Shown: one piece after another, positions 45,802 to 54,829 of the stretch
Layout: every line of letters starts with the position of its first letter
Position numbering within the stretch: position 1 is the first letter of the stretch
Assembly: GCF_003952225.1 (NCBI RefSeq)
Contig: NZ_CP034437.1
Location: forward strand, 709,001 to 773,000
DNA from: Paenibacillus albus
GTDB lineage: Bacteria; Bacillota; Bacilli; Paenibacillales; Paenibacillaceae
Direction: 5' to 3'
DNA length: 64,000 nucleotides
Position numbers and translations under genes: made by a program
The notes under the pieces: model-generated
What the model was told of the DNA's origin: nothing
Seen by the model: only the letters and a program-made list of their open reading frames with translations
Database searches by the model: none

Positions 45802-46164
45802 TTTTTCAGATCCTCCGTTATTATTTTTTTATGCCTCGTTTATTGTGAGGAAGGGGTTCCCCGTTTTCAGCCGCATTGGCTAATGCGCAACGTGATTAAG
45901 CGCTCATTTGGTTCAGAGTCGAGCTCTCTTTTTCCTGCCTCCTTTTACAAATTTTTTGCTTATGTTTTTATCGCAACTAGTTAAAACGCCCTAAAATGAG
46001 AACATTTGTAAATATACTTTCGCTAAGAAAGGCCGTATTCCTTCTCAACTTCTGAAGAGAACAGTTTATGAATCATTTTCTCACCAAAAAATTACGCCCT
46101 ACTTGTGGTCAACTATGAGCATGTTACTTTAAAATTACCTTGATCCGACCGTGTTTATCTTGCT
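45802..46164. other. AT-rich spacer upstream of GH76
   Basis: No gene seen. Two small hairpins (GCGCATTAGCCAATGCG near 45874 and GGGGAACCCC near 45857) lie in the presumed 5' leader of the GH76 transcript. A promoter is not obvious. Confidence 0.35.
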
Positions 46165-46205
46165 TTAAAAAGGCCCGATTAGCTTTAACAAGCTAATCGG
46201 GCCTT
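46165..46205 (-). terminator. Terminator now downstream of rlmH
   Basis: Perfect 16-bp stem AAGGCCCGATTAGCTT / AAGCTAATCGGGCCTT (46170-46185, 46190-46205); minus strand continues TTTTAAAG. Located inside the element. Confidence 0.8.
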
Positions 46206-46278
46206 ATCTATTCCATCTTCTACATTTCCCGCTCCAGCCTCTTTCCGCGCTGCTACGCCCTTCTAAACGAAAAATTTA

Positions 46279-46300
46279 GCCGTCATTTGTGGTACGGTTC
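46279..46300 (-). repeat. Proximal direct repeat: rlmH 3' end (att-like)
   Basis: The minus strand reads GAACCGTACCACAAATGA then CGGC, the last codons and stop of rlmH. Partner of 42492-42513. Confidence 0.8.
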
Positions 46301-46762
46301 CCCCCGGTTAATCTTCACCGCCCGATACACCTGCTCCAGCAGCACCAGCCGCATCAGCTGATGCGGCAGCGTCATGCGCCCGAAGCTCAGCTTCTGCTGG
46401 GCGCGCTTCAACACGGCGGGCGCGAGGCCGTTGCTCCCGCCAATGACAAAAGCCACGTGGCTTCGCCCATACGTGGCTAATTTATCGAGCTGCCCCGCGA
46501 GGTCCTCGCTCGACCAGAGCTCACCGTCCAGCGCCAGCGCGACGACATGCGCGTCCGGCTTAAGAACCGCGAGCAGCCGCTCACCCTCGCGCTCGCGAAC
46601 AATAGCTTCCTCGGCGGCGCTCATCGTCTCGGGCGCCCGCTCGTCCGGCACCTCCGTGAGCGTGAGCTTCACGTACGGGCCAAGGCGCTTCGCGTATTCG
46701 GCGATGCCGAGTACAAGGTATTTCTCCTTCAGCTTACCGACTGCTGCTATCTGAATATGCAT
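46283..46762 (-). CDS. rlmH: 23S rRNA (pseudouridine1915-N3)-methyltransferase RlmH
   Basis: 159 residues, the normal RlmH length. SPOUT-fold features are clear: [17 protein letters not shown], the knot segment [12 protein letters not shown] and [17 protein letters not shown]. It methylates pseudouridine 1915 in helix 69 of 23S rRNA on assembled 70S ribosomes. It ends in GEPYHK, which coincides with the att-like repeat. The CxxH/CxxC gene ends 3 bases upstream. Confidence 0.96.
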   Translation of the reverse strand: MHIQIAAVGKLKEKYLVLGIAEYAKRLGPYVKLTLTEVPDERAPETMSAAEEAIVREREGERLLAVLKPDAHVVALALDGELWSSEDLAGQLDKLATYGRSHVAFVIGGSNGLAPAVLKRAQQKLSFGRMTLPHQLMRLVLLEQVYRAVKINRGEPYHK

Positions 46763-46765
46763 CGC

Positions 46766-46933
46766 CTACACCACCAAATACTCGGCAATGCTCTGACACA
46801 TGTCACACGTAGCCGGAGCTTCCCATTCCGTGAATTTCGTCGTTACCAAATCGACGATGTCCGGCGCATCCTCATACTCATCCACAAACTTATCAATCGC
46901 TAGCTCCACATGCTCTTTGCATACACAAAACAT
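46766..46933 (-). CDS. CxxH/CxxC small protein
   Basis: 55 residues, too short for many gene finders. MFCVCKEHVELAIDKFVDEY has the CxxH pair (C5, H8) and PATCDMCQSIAEYLVV the CxxC pair (C43, C46), a probable single zinc site. The TIGR-type CxxH/CxxC family is typically encoded beside rlmH in Bacillales; function unknown. Start ATG 46933 follows GGGGG. It overlaps nothing and ends 3 bases before rlmH. Confidence 0.85.
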   Translation of the reverse strand: MFCVCKEHVELAIDKFVDEYEDAPDIVDLVTTKFTEWEAPATCDMCQSIAEYLVV

Positions 46934-47052
46934 CGTTTCTTTATCCCCCAGCTCTCACGTATTCTTCCTTATCCACGCAAAGAGACCAGCTCGTCATAAG
47001 CAGCCTCCATTAGGAGCTGCACGAGCTGATCCGCTTCTTCATGACTATACCG

Positions 47053-48477
47053 CTAGTCTTCCGTCTTCTCCTCAAGCTTAAACGTCGTCGTCTGTTTCTC
47101 GCCGTTACGATAGTACGTAATCTTGATTTCGTCGCCAATGGACTTATCGCCGTACAGATACTTGCGAAGCTCGAGTGTGCTGCTGATCGACTCATTATCA
47201 AGCTTCACAATTACGTCGCCGTAATTCAGGCCCGCTTCCTCAGCCGGACCAACGGCTTGCAGCACGATAACGCCGTCATGGACATTATCCGGCAGCTTCA
47301 GCTCCCCTTGCGGCGCCATCATGCCGTCGCTGCCATCGCTCGGAGCACCTGCATCACCATCGGAACCGTCCACACCATCCGATCCATTCGGATCCGTTTC
47401 ATCCCCGCCTGGACCGCCACTACCGCTGCCGTTTCCGCCATCGCCCTGCGTAGCCGCTGCGGCTTGCTGCTGCAAGTAACGTGACAGATCCATCGTGTAC
47501 ACGCCGAGATACGGACGCAGCACTTTGCCATGCTCCAGCAAGCTCTGCACGATCGGCATCGCCACATGCGACGGAATCGCAAAGCCTACGCCCTCAACGC
47601 CATAATCGGCGATCTTCATGCTGTTGATGCCGACCACATGCCCGTCCAAGTCGATGAGCGGACCGCCGCTGTTGCCTTGGTTAATGGAAGCGTCAATCTG
47701 AACGACTTCCTGCTCCCAATCATAGTTGCCGTCCTGGCTGAGCGACACCGGAATGATTCGTTTCGTCTTGCTCACAATGCCCATCGACAGCGAATCGCTA
47801 AGACCCAGCGGATTGCCGATTGCCATAACCCACTGGCCTGCGCGCAGATCCTCAGACTCGCCGAACTGTGCTACCGTATCAATACCTTTTGCATCAATTT
47901 CGAGCACAGCCAGATCCGAGATCTCGTCTTTGCCGATAATCTTCGCATCACGCGTCTCGCCATCGCTCAGTACCGCTTTCACAGCAGCCGCATCTGCAAT
48001 TACGTGATTGTTCGTGATAATATGCGCCTTGCCGCCCACCTTCTCAAAGATAAACCCAGAACCAAGAGCTGCCTGCTGCAGCGCCGAAGAGCCGTCACCG
48101 GATGCATCCGCGCCGCTATTAGCGTCTGCTCCGTCCGAACCAGAGCCGCCTTGGCCAGCTGGCATCTCTTGCTCATTAATGATGCTCACAACAGCCGGAC
48201 GAACCTTCGCTGCCGCCGAAATCGTCTTCTCCAGCGGATCGTTCATCGACACATTGGTAATGCCCGCAACTGCTTTAACCGTTTCGCCGCCCCGATCAAA
48301 ACCGGTGAACAGCCCGAACACGAGCGCCACCGCCGCCGCGCTGATTAGCGAGGAAGTGAGCGCAATGCGCAGGACTGAACGGCCTCCGCTGCGACGCGAA
48401 CCAACAGCCCGGTTCTTTTCCCAAAGCGTACGCCGCGACACGCGCGTCGAATAGAAATCATCATCGAATAAGCTCAT
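47053..48477 (-). CDS. HtrA/DegP-like membrane-anchored serine protease
   Basis: 474 residues: cytoplasmic N-terminus, one membrane anchor (about 36-60), trypsin-like domain with the catalytic triad in ITNNHVIAD (His), SDLAVLEID (Asp) and GNSGGPLIDL (Ser), and a C-terminal PDZ domain (GVIVLQAVGPAEEAGLNYGD). Two low-complexity Gly/Ser/Asp stretches are present, one before the protease domain and a long one between protease and PDZ. It should degrade misfolded exported proteins. This is the yyxA/htrC position downstream of the wal genes. Confidence 0.92.
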   Translation of the reverse strand: MSLFDDDFYSTRVSRRTLWEKNRAVGSRRSGGRSVLRIALTSSLISAAAVALVFGLFTGFDRGGETVKAVAGITNVSMNDPLEKTISAAAKVRPAVVSIINEQEMPAGQGGSGSDGADANSGADASGDGSSALQQAALGSGFIFEKVGGKAHIITNNHVIADAAAVKAVLSDGETRDAKIIGKDEISDLAVLEIDAKGIDTVAQFGESEDLRAGQWVMAIGNPLGLSDSLSMGIVSKTKRIIPVSLSQDGNYDWEQEVVQIDASINQGNSGGPLIDLDGHVVGINSMKIADYGVEGVGFAIPSHVAMPIVQSLLEHGKVLRPYLGVYTMDLSRYLQQQAAAATQGDGGNGSGSGGPGGDETDPNGSDGVDGSDGDAGAPSDGSDGMMAPQGELKLPDNVHDGVIVLQAVGPAEEAGLNYGDVIVKLDNESISSTLELRKYLYGDKSIGDEIKITYYRNGEKQTTTFKLEEKTED

Positions 48478-48661
48478 CTATAATCGCTCCTCTCGATGCC
48501 CTACTCAATCGCTCTCGCACTTAAGAATGAGAGAAGCAGACATCAGAGATTATTATTTTTCGAATCTAGGAATGATATCGGTAGAATAGACTACAATAAT
48601 AATATAAACTTCCTATTTAGCCCAACAACAGCCCTCAAAGGCTTAAAAAGGAGCGAACCCT

Positions 48662-48907
48662 ATGCCGCGTAAACCGTCACCTGCCGCATCTTCATCCGCA
48701 GCATCAGCACTCGATCATCTGAATCTCGTAGCCAAGCTCGCTGATCTCAAAGAGGATCACTATCGTACCCTCCTCACGCTCAGCGCCGTAACCGAGCTGC
48801 TCATCGACAAAGGACTAATCTCCCCAGAGGAGCTCGAACGCAGAATCAACACGCTCGACTCGGAACTGGACGAGCTTATCGGCGCCTCACTTCATCCCAT
48901 GCCGTAG
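48662..48907 (+). CDS. Small helical protein, unknown function
   Basis: 81 residues: an Ala/Ser-rich N-terminus, then a helical part LDHLNLVAKLADLKEDHYRT and LLTLSAVTELLIDKGL with ISPEELERR. No known motif. AAGGAG lies 8 bases before the ATG. The only plus-strand gene in the core block; its 3' end overlaps the convergent walJ gene by 32 bases. Confidence 0.75.
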   Translation: MPRKPSPAASSSAASALDHLNLVAKLADLKEDHYRTLLTLSAVTELLIDKGLISPEELERRINTLDSELDELIGASLHPMP

Positions 48908-49676
48908 GCCGATCATGGTACGTTTCGCGCAGCGGATGTTCCTCTCTTTTAAAGAAGAAGCCGTTGTTCTCAAGAATCTCGTTCACCGTCATCCGTGCTA
49001 GGTCCATCATGTTATGATCGAGACTTAAGTGCGCCAGATAGACCCGCTTCGTTCGGTCCGTCATCAGCTGACATAATGCTTCACCAGCCGCTTCATTCGA
49101 CAAATGCCCGACATCGCTTAAGATACGCCGCTTAATATTCCACGGGTAACGCCCCATCCGCAGCATATTGACGTCATGATTCGACTCCAGCACGAGCACG
49201 TCGGAATCCTCAATCATTCGCCTTACTTTATCGCTTACATAGCCAAGGTCTGTCGCCAGGCTCAGCTTTACATTATCGTCTTCAAACACATAACCGACCG
49301 GCTCAGCCGCATCATGCGAGATCGCGTATGATGTCGTTCGCATGGAACCGAAGTTAACGGTCTCGCCTGTCTCCATGATGACCCGCTGCTCCGCCGTAAT
49401 TTGTCCCACATGCCGCTCCAGCGCGCCCCAAGTTGCCTCGTTGGCGTAGATCGGCACATTGAACTTCCGTGCAAAAGCACCCAGACCTTTAATATGATCG
49501 GAATGCTCATGAGTCACAAGAATGGCGTCAATTTCATGCCCCGCGACGCCCTGCATCCGCATAAGCTCATCCAATCGTTTGGCGCTCATTCCAGCATCGA
49601 CGAGAACGGCCTTGTCCTCGCATTGCACAATTGTCGCATTACCGGTCGAACCGCTCCCAAGATTCGTAAATCGCAT
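48876..49676 (-). CDS. walJ: MBL-fold hydrolase WalJ (YycJ)
   Basis: About 266 residues. The metal-binding motif is VTHEHSDHIKGL with further ligands in SHDAAEP and AHLSLDHN. YycJ/WalJ proteins are nuclease-like MBL enzymes encoded with WalRK and linked to wall and division control. ATG 49676 has AGGGG 6 bases upstream; an in-frame ATG two codons earlier is possible. It follows walI by 57 bases. Confidence 0.93.
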   Translation of the reverse strand: MRFTNLGSGSTGNATIVQCEDKAVLVDAGMSAKRLDELMRMQGVAGHEIDAILVTHEHSDHIKGLGAFARKFNVPIYANEATWGALERHVGQITAEQRVIMETGETVNFGSMRTTSYAISHDAAEPVGYVFEDDNVKLSLATDLGYVSDKVRRMIEDSDVLVLESNHDVNMLRMGRYPWNIKRRILSDVGHLSNEAAGEALCQLMTDRTKRVYLAHLSLDHNMMDLARMTVNEILENNGFFFKREEHPLRETYHDRPTAWDEVRRR

Positions 49677-49733
49677 TCCCATCCCCTGTTCAAACCTGTC
49701 CTTTCCCCAAAAGCACCTTATTCCTTTATTTCG

Positions 49734-50450
49734 TCATTCCGTTACAACTTCCCCACTAATCGCATTCATGTAGTACTGCCCGCCATCTTCCAGCAGCACG
49801 CGCCATGTCGGTGCCGACACCTGCGTATCCGAGTTAAAGATTTGCCCGTGATAGCCAAGCTTAATCTCCTGAATGACCGCGCCATTCTTCAGTTGGTTCT
49901 CGATTAGGCTTGTCACAACTTTCGTCGCGGACAGCACCGTCTGCGCCTGCGCTTTCTCCGAAACAAGCAGCTCAATCAGATCCTGCCTATATGCCGTAAT
50001 CTTCTGGTTGCTGTAGAACAGCTCGAGCTTCACATCGAACATTGGACGACCCTCTGCCATCCGGTAGAGAATGAACTCATTCTCAAGTCTCGGACCGAGC
50101 GTATATTCATCAAGCTCCGGAATAATGCCACCAAGGCTTGCCTGCAGATCCTTATCGACAAACACCACTTTACTGTCAACCGGCGTCTTCAGCTCATGCC
50201 GCTCGCCCTTGCCGAGGCCGACCTTTACCTTATACGTGAGATCGCGCAGCTCAGGCGTCTCCGAAGGAATGCTCGTACCCAGCTTAATCTTCTTCTCTTC
50301 CATGAGCGACTGCGTCTCTGGAGATAGATCGCTCACGTTCGCGCTCGTGCGAAGCCCTTCCCGGATATTGGACCAGAGCTGGTAGCCAAGCACGAGATTC
50401 AGCAGCAGAAACGCAAAAATCAACACACTCTTCGCCCTGCCCCAGTCCAT
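49734..50450 (-). CDS. walI: Two-component regulatory protein WalI (YycI)
   Basis: 238 residues with an N-terminal membrane anchor (SVLIFAFLLLNLVLGYQLW) and an extracytoplasmic YycI domain ending in WRVLLEDGGQYYMNAISGEV. With WalH it forms a membrane complex that modulates WalK. It follows walH by 46 bases. Confidence 0.93.
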   Translation of the reverse strand: MDWGRAKSVLIFAFLLLNLVLGYQLWSNIREGLRTSANVSDLSPETQSLMEEKKIKLGTSIPSETPELRDLTYKVKVGLGKGERHELKTPVDSKVVFVDKDLQASLGGIIPELDEYTLGPRLENEFILYRMAEGRPMFDVKLELFYSNQKITAYRQDLIELLVSEKAQAQTVLSATKVVTSLIENQLKNGAVIQEIKLGYHGQIFNSDTQVSAPTWRVLLEDGGQYYMNAISGEVVTE

Positions 50451-50496
50451 CCCTTCAACTCCTCACAGGCACTGCCACCTGAAAATAGAACCGTAT

Positions 50497-52032
50497 CTAC
50501 TCGTTGCCACTGCCAGCATTACTCGAAGCCGTGGACGTCCCATCTATGCTTGAGCCCGCCTTCACACCGCTGCTTCCGCTAGCCGTTTTCACCGCATTAC
50601 CGCTGTCCGTGCCCGGCAGAATCATTCGCCCATCGGTCAGGCCAACGCTGCCCGCGCTGCCGACGCCGCCACTCGATGACGGCGTCTGCTTCACGAGCGG
50701 CGCACCACCCGGCTCGCCCGGTTGTGGCTTATAGCCGCCCTGGATCGCCGGTAGCAGTACCAGCTGCGTCCCGTCAATCAACCGCACCGCCCATACCGGC
50801 GTAAGCAGCAGCTTGTTCTTATCCGACGGCGATGCTTGCAGTGCTGGAAATAACGCAGTCACTTCCAGCCTGCGCGTGTAATGCTCAAGCGCGCTCTCAA
50901 CCATATCGCCGCCCGGCAACCAGCGGATATCCCGCTTCTGCGGCTTCTTCTGCAGCGTGAGCAGCGACCGCTCATATTCCGAGACGACGCCCTGGAGCAT
51001 CCGCAGCTTCATGCTGCCGAACAGGAACGTCTCTTGCGGAATGATCGGATACGTGCCGTAATACTGCTGGAACCGCAGCACTTGTGCACTCTGCTCGAAC
51101 GAGCCCGCATGCACGAACCGGTGCAGGCCGTCCCAGCCGCCGTGCTGGTTAATGAACTGGATGGCCGTGTAGACATTTTGACTCTCATTGTCTTCTTGCC
51201 CTTGACCGGCAACCGGGTCGGTATAGCTAATCCATCGCCCGTTCTGCTCGACCTGCAAGCCTTTCTTGCCGTCCGTATAGATCTGTGAGCCGCCTCGGTC
51301 GCTAATGACCCGCGTGACCCCAGGATCGAAGAACAGATAACGCTGCATCTGTTCAGGCGAATAGCTGTCGTAGCCGACAATCGACTGCATCGACTCGATC
51401 GGACCTTCCGGAATATAGATATCGTCGCCAATCTTCCGGTAGTTCACCTGATACTCACCGTAACCGACATACATTTGCACGTCTTGGGCCGTCAAATCCG
51501 CCTTCACGGATTCATATACGGTTAAATTGTCCGCGCTGAAGAAGTACGTACGCACCTCGTCACGGTCACTGCTTTTGTAGATCCAAATTCTATTGATGAC
51601 GTCATTCAGGAAGTTCACGTCACCTTCGAGCTTCAGCACTTTGCTGAGCAGCTGGGTCGGTACTCCGCGCCCGAACCGGAGCTCAAGCCCCTGATCGCGA
51701 TCGCGAACATCGTCCCAATCGACGACAACCGCCGGGCTCTTCTGGAACCCTTTGAACTCACGACTCTTTATTTTGCCGAAGATCAGGTTGTAGAAGTTGG
51801 ACGCTGGATACAGCACCGTATGCTTCCCTTTGCCGAGATGCAGCACCATATCCTCTGGGAAAATAACGTTCTCGACCTTCTCCTCTTGCCCCATCGGTTC
51901 GGATGGCACATAGCCTTGCTGCTGCGGCGTCGTGGTGACCCCGAGCCCAGGCATGCTGTAGGCAAGCAAATAACTTTGAATCAAACTCATAACGACGAGC
52001 GCCGTCAGTACAATTGTCTTCAGCTTGTCCAT
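50497..52032 (-). CDS. walH: Two-component regulatory protein WalH (YycH)
   Basis: 511 residues: N-terminal anchor (TIVLTALVVMSLIQSYLLAY) and a long extracytoplasmic YycH domain. It ends in a Gly/Ser/Thr-rich tail of about 60 residues not seen in Bacillus YycH. Its ATG shares one base with the walK stop (TAATG). Modulates WalK together with WalI. Confidence 0.93.
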   Translation of the reverse strand: MDKLKTIVLTALVVMSLIQSYLLAYSMPGLGVTTTPQQQGYVPSEPMGQEEKVENVIFPEDMVLHLGKGKHTVLYPASNFYNLIFGKIKSREFKGFQKSPAVVVDWDDVRDRDQGLELRFGRGVPTQLLSKVLKLEGDVNFLNDVINRIWIYKSSDRDEVRTYFFSADNLTVYESVKADLTAQDVQMYVGYGEYQVNYRKIGDDIYIPEGPIESMQSIVGYDSYSPEQMQRYLFFDPGVTRVISDRGGSQIYTDGKKGLQVEQNGRWISYTDPVAGQGQEDNESQNVYTAIQFINQHGGWDGLHRFVHAGSFEQSAQVLRFQQYYGTYPIIPQETFLFGSMKLRMLQGVVSEYERSLLTLQKKPQKRDIRWLPGGDMVESALEHYTRRLEVTALFPALQASPSDKNKLLLTPVWAVRLIDGTQLVLLPAIQGGYKPQPGEPGGAPLVKQTPSSSGGVGSAGSVGLTDGRMILPGTDSGNAVKTASGSSGVKAGSSIDGTSTASSNAGSGNE

Positions 52033-53870
52033 TACGCGCGCTCACCTCCGCTCACTTGTGTTGGGAGGATGACCGTTACCGTTGTTCCCTCATTCAGCTC
52101 CGAATCGAGCGTAATATTACCGCCATGCGCTTTAACAATTTCCCGGGCAATTGAAAGCCCAAGCCCTGTTCCGCCCATATTCCGCGAGCGCGCTTTATCG
52201 ACACGGTAGAATCGGTCGAAGATGCGTCCGAGATCACGCTTCGGAATGCCGATCCCCGTATCCTTCACACTGATCGCAATGGAGGCGGGCTCGAGCTTAC
52301 GGGCAGTAAGCTCAATACGTCCGCCATCAAGCGTATATTTGATCGCATTGGACACAAGGTTGTCCAATACTTGATCGATCTGATCCCGGTCGAGCCATAC
52401 CGACGAGATGGAATCCTCGACGCGCACGTTCGCCCGAATTGCTTTCTTGCGCAGCTGGAAGGAGAAACGGTCAGCCACTTCCTCCAGCATCTCCGGCACA
52501 TTCGTCTGCTGCCGGCGCAGCGGCGCCTGATTCGAATCAAGCCGCGACAGATGGAGCAGATCCGTGACAAGTCGAATCATCCGCTCGGTCTCGTTCCGAA
52601 TAACGCCGACGAAGCGCTGTCCGAGCTCACGCTCGTCCATTGCACCATCATCAAGCGCTTCTGCATAACTCTTAATTGTCGTTAGCGGCGTCCGCAGCTC
52701 ATGCGATACGTTCGCGACGAACTCGCGACGCGACTGCTCGAGCCGCTCTTGCTCCGTCACATCCTGCAGCACTGCAATGGTACCGGAGATACCTTGATCA
52801 CGCCGATGAATCGGCGTCATCGTAAGCCTTAGCAGCTCTTCTTCCTCTTCGCCATCTGTCTGCACCTGATACAGAACCGCAGATTGCTCGCCGCCTCGCA
52901 GCAGCGCTGTAATCTGTGACTCTTCCATGCTGAACAGATCGCTAAGGCGGATGCCTTCGCAATCGTCTCGGCGCAGCATCTCCTGCGCCCGACGGTTCGT
53001 AATCATAACGACGCCGCGTTCATCTGCCGCAACAACGCCGTCGCTCATATTTGCAAGAATTGAGGAGATCTTCTCTTTCTCCTCTTCATTGGCAGACAGT
53101 GCATCACGAAGGCGGAGCGTCATATCGTTGAACACTTCGCTCAGGCGGCCAATCTCGTCATTGCCGAGAACCGGCACGCGCTGGTCGAATTGACCTTCCG
53201 CAACGGCCGCCGCCTGTCTTGTCAGTGCTTTTATCGGGTTCGTGATCGTCGTTGCGAGCAGAATGCCGAGTACGCCGGTAAGTCCGAGCGCGAGCAGCAT
53301 CCCCGACATGAAGATCCGGTTAATCCGGTCGACCGTCGAATACAGCTCCTTCATCGAAGCGACAAGGTAGACGGCGCCTACAATCTTGTCACTGTATACG
53401 ATCGGCTTCGCGATGACCTTCTTGCGGATGCCGTCCTCATCGATAATCTCCTCTTCATTGTCGCGAATCCCTTGCAGCGCGCGGCTGACCACGAGCGACG
53501 TGTTCTTCTTGCCAATGTAGGATTGATGGGACTGCAGCGAAGTTGCGAGCACTTTGCCGCTTGCATCAAGAATTTGAATCTCAGCCTCGCTAATGCTGAA
53601 CAAGTTGCTGACGAGAACGCCGAGGTAATCCTCCGTTGTTCGCTCGCCGGTATTGCTCTGCTGATCCGGCTGATTGGATAACGTCTGCGCCGAGATTTGC
53701 GAGAGCAAATTCGCCTGCTCGTTCATGTTGTTCGTGAACGTCGACGTCAGCGATGTCTTCATCGTGCTTATGAAATAAACGCCGATCAGCTGCATTGCGA
53801 TAAGGATGAGCAATACATAGATAATGATCAGCTTCACTTGAATCGTTCGGAAAAAACGTATCCCGTTCAT
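52032..53870 (-). CDS. walK: Essential sensor histidine kinase WalK
   Basis: 612 residues: membrane segments at about 12-34 and 187-209, extracytoplasmic PAS-like domain between, HAMP (about 209-261), PAS (about 262-375), HisKA with [12 protein letters not shown] (His390) and an ATPase domain ([33 protein letters not shown]). Senses wall state and phosphorylates WalR. Start overlaps the walR stop by ATGA. Confidence 0.95.
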   Translation of the reverse strand: MNGIRFFRTIQVKLIIIYVLLILIAMQLIGVYFISTMKTSLTSTFTNNMNEQANLLSQISAQTLSNQPDQQSNTGERTTEDYLGVLVSNLFSISEAEIQILDASGKVLATSLQSHQSYIGKKNTSLVVSRALQGIRDNEEEIIDEDGIRKKVIAKPIVYSDKIVGAVYLVASMKELYSTVDRINRIFMSGMLLALGLTGVLGILLATTITNPIKALTRQAAAVAEGQFDQRVPVLGNDEIGRLSEVFNDMTLRLRDALSANEEEKEKISSILANMSDGVVAADERGVVMITNRRAQEMLRRDDCEGIRLSDLFSMEESQITALLRGGEQSAVLYQVQTDGEEEEELLRLTMTPIHRRDQGISGTIAVLQDVTEQERLEQSRREFVANVSHELRTPLTTIKSYAEALDDGAMDERELGQRFVGVIRNETERMIRLVTDLLHLSRLDSNQAPLRRQQTNVPEMLEEVADRFSFQLRKKAIRANVRVEDSISSVWLDRDQIDQVLDNLVSNAIKYTLDGGRIELTARKLEPASIAISVKDTGIGIPKRDLGRIFDRFYRVDKARSRNMGGTGLGLSIAREIVKAHGGNITLDSELNEGTTVTVILPTQVSGGERA

Positions 53871-54646
53871 CCGTAGCCGAACCCTCCGGATTTCGGATTA
53901 CGCATCAAATACCCGAGACCCCGGCGGGTCAGAATATACTCCGGACGGCTTGGGTCGTCCTCAATCTTCTCGCGCAAACGCCTTATCGTCACATCGACGG
54001 TACGCACATCGCCAAAGTATTCAAAACCCCAGACCGCTTGCAGCAAATGCTCGCGAGTCATTACCTTGCCGCAGTTGCGTGCCAAGTAATAAACAAGCTC
54101 GTATTCACGGTGAGTCAGGTCAAGCGGCTCATTGTCCTTGTAGACGACATACATGTCCGTATCGATAAACAGATTAAAGATGCCGAGGCCCTGCTTCTCC
54201 TCCACGCCAGCTGCTGTTGTCGTACCCGCTCCGGAAGCAGCTCCACTAATTGCAGCGGCTGCTGCAGCTGAAGCAGCGTCGTTCTTCGTGCGGCGTAAAT
54301 GCGCTTTCACCCGTGCGAGCAGCTCGCGCGTGCTGAACGGCTTGGTGACATAGTCGTCTGCTCCAAGCTCTAGGCCTAGTACTTTATCAAGCTCTGTATC
54401 CTTCGCTGTCAGCATGATGATCGGCGTCTGCAGACGAGTACGCACTTCTCGGCACACGTCCATGCCGTCCTTCACTGGCAGCATCAAATCAAGCAAAATC
54501 AAATCAGGCAGCTCTTCAAACGCGAGCCGCACCGCTTCTCCCCCGTCGAAGGCGCAGATTACCTGATAGCCTTCCTTCTCGAGGTTGAATTTTATAATGT
54601 CCGCAATCGGTTGTTCATCATCAACTACTAATATTTTACCGTGCAT
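53867..54646 (-). CDS. walR: Essential response regulator WalR
   Basis: 259 residues, about 25 longer than Bacillus WalR. Receiver domain with D53 ([13 protein letters not shown]), T80 and K102; OmpR-type winged helix at about 160-250 ([20 protein letters not shown]). The extra length is a linker of about 30 residues rich in Ala, Gly and Thr (about 123-150) between the domains. Controls wall hydrolase genes. First gene of the wal operon. Confidence 0.95.
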   Translation of the reverse strand: MHGKILVVDDEQPIADIIKFNLEKEGYQVICAFDGGEAVRLAFEELPDLILLDLMLPVKDGMDVCREVRTRLQTPIIMLTAKDTELDKVLGLELGADDYVTKPFSTRELLARVKAHLRRTKNDAASAAAAAAISGAASGAGTTTAAGVEEKQGLGIFNLFIDTDMYVVYKDNEPLDLTHREYELVYYLARNCGKVMTREHLLQAVWGFEYFGDVRTVDVTIRRLREKIEDDPSRPEYILTRRGLGYLMRNPKSGGFGYG

Positions 54647-54786
54647 CGCTACACCGCCTGTCGCTTATGCAATCTTTATCTATTTTAACATAGGTAGGAC
54701 AGCAGTTCCCAATGAAAGTTCCCTCATATCAGGGGAGATTTGGTCTTAATTTGTCACCGCTTATACTTCGGCCTCCTTACACAAAA

Positions 54787-54818
54787 AAACACCACCCGAT
54801 ATCGCTATCAGGCGGTGT
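54787..54818 (-). terminator. Terminator of the M23 peptidase gene
   Basis: Stem ACACCACCCGAT / ATCAGGCGGTGT; the minus strand continues with seven T. Confidence 0.88.
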
Positions 54819-54829
54819 CCTCAGATCAA

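Larger units (their letters stand above)
42492..46300. mobile_element. SCC-like insertion at the 3' end of rlmH
   Basis: A 3.8-kb segment bounded by direct repeats of the rlmH terminal sequence, the same target used by staphylococcal cassette chromosomes (whose site also encodes GE.YHK-stop). It contains one GH76 gene, spacers and terminators, but no ccr-type or other recombinase, so it would be a non-autonomous or decayed cassette. Its AT content is visibly higher than that of the flanking rlmH-htrA region. Confidence 0.6.

Noticed and set aside
45853..45904. Part of a ydaO-type (c-di-AMP) riboswitch in the GH76 leader
   Set aside because: GCGCTTAATC and GGGGAACC words on the minus strand resemble its first half, but the conserved second half is missing and only about 50 bases remain before the start codon.
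46094..46110. Third copy of the rlmH-end repeat
   Set aside because: Only ACTTGTGGT matches without gaps; too short to support another att site.
47530..48348. 272-codon plus-strand open frame opposite the htrA gene
   Set aside because: Shadow frame with His/Arg-rich composition; htrA on the other strand has all catalytic motifs.
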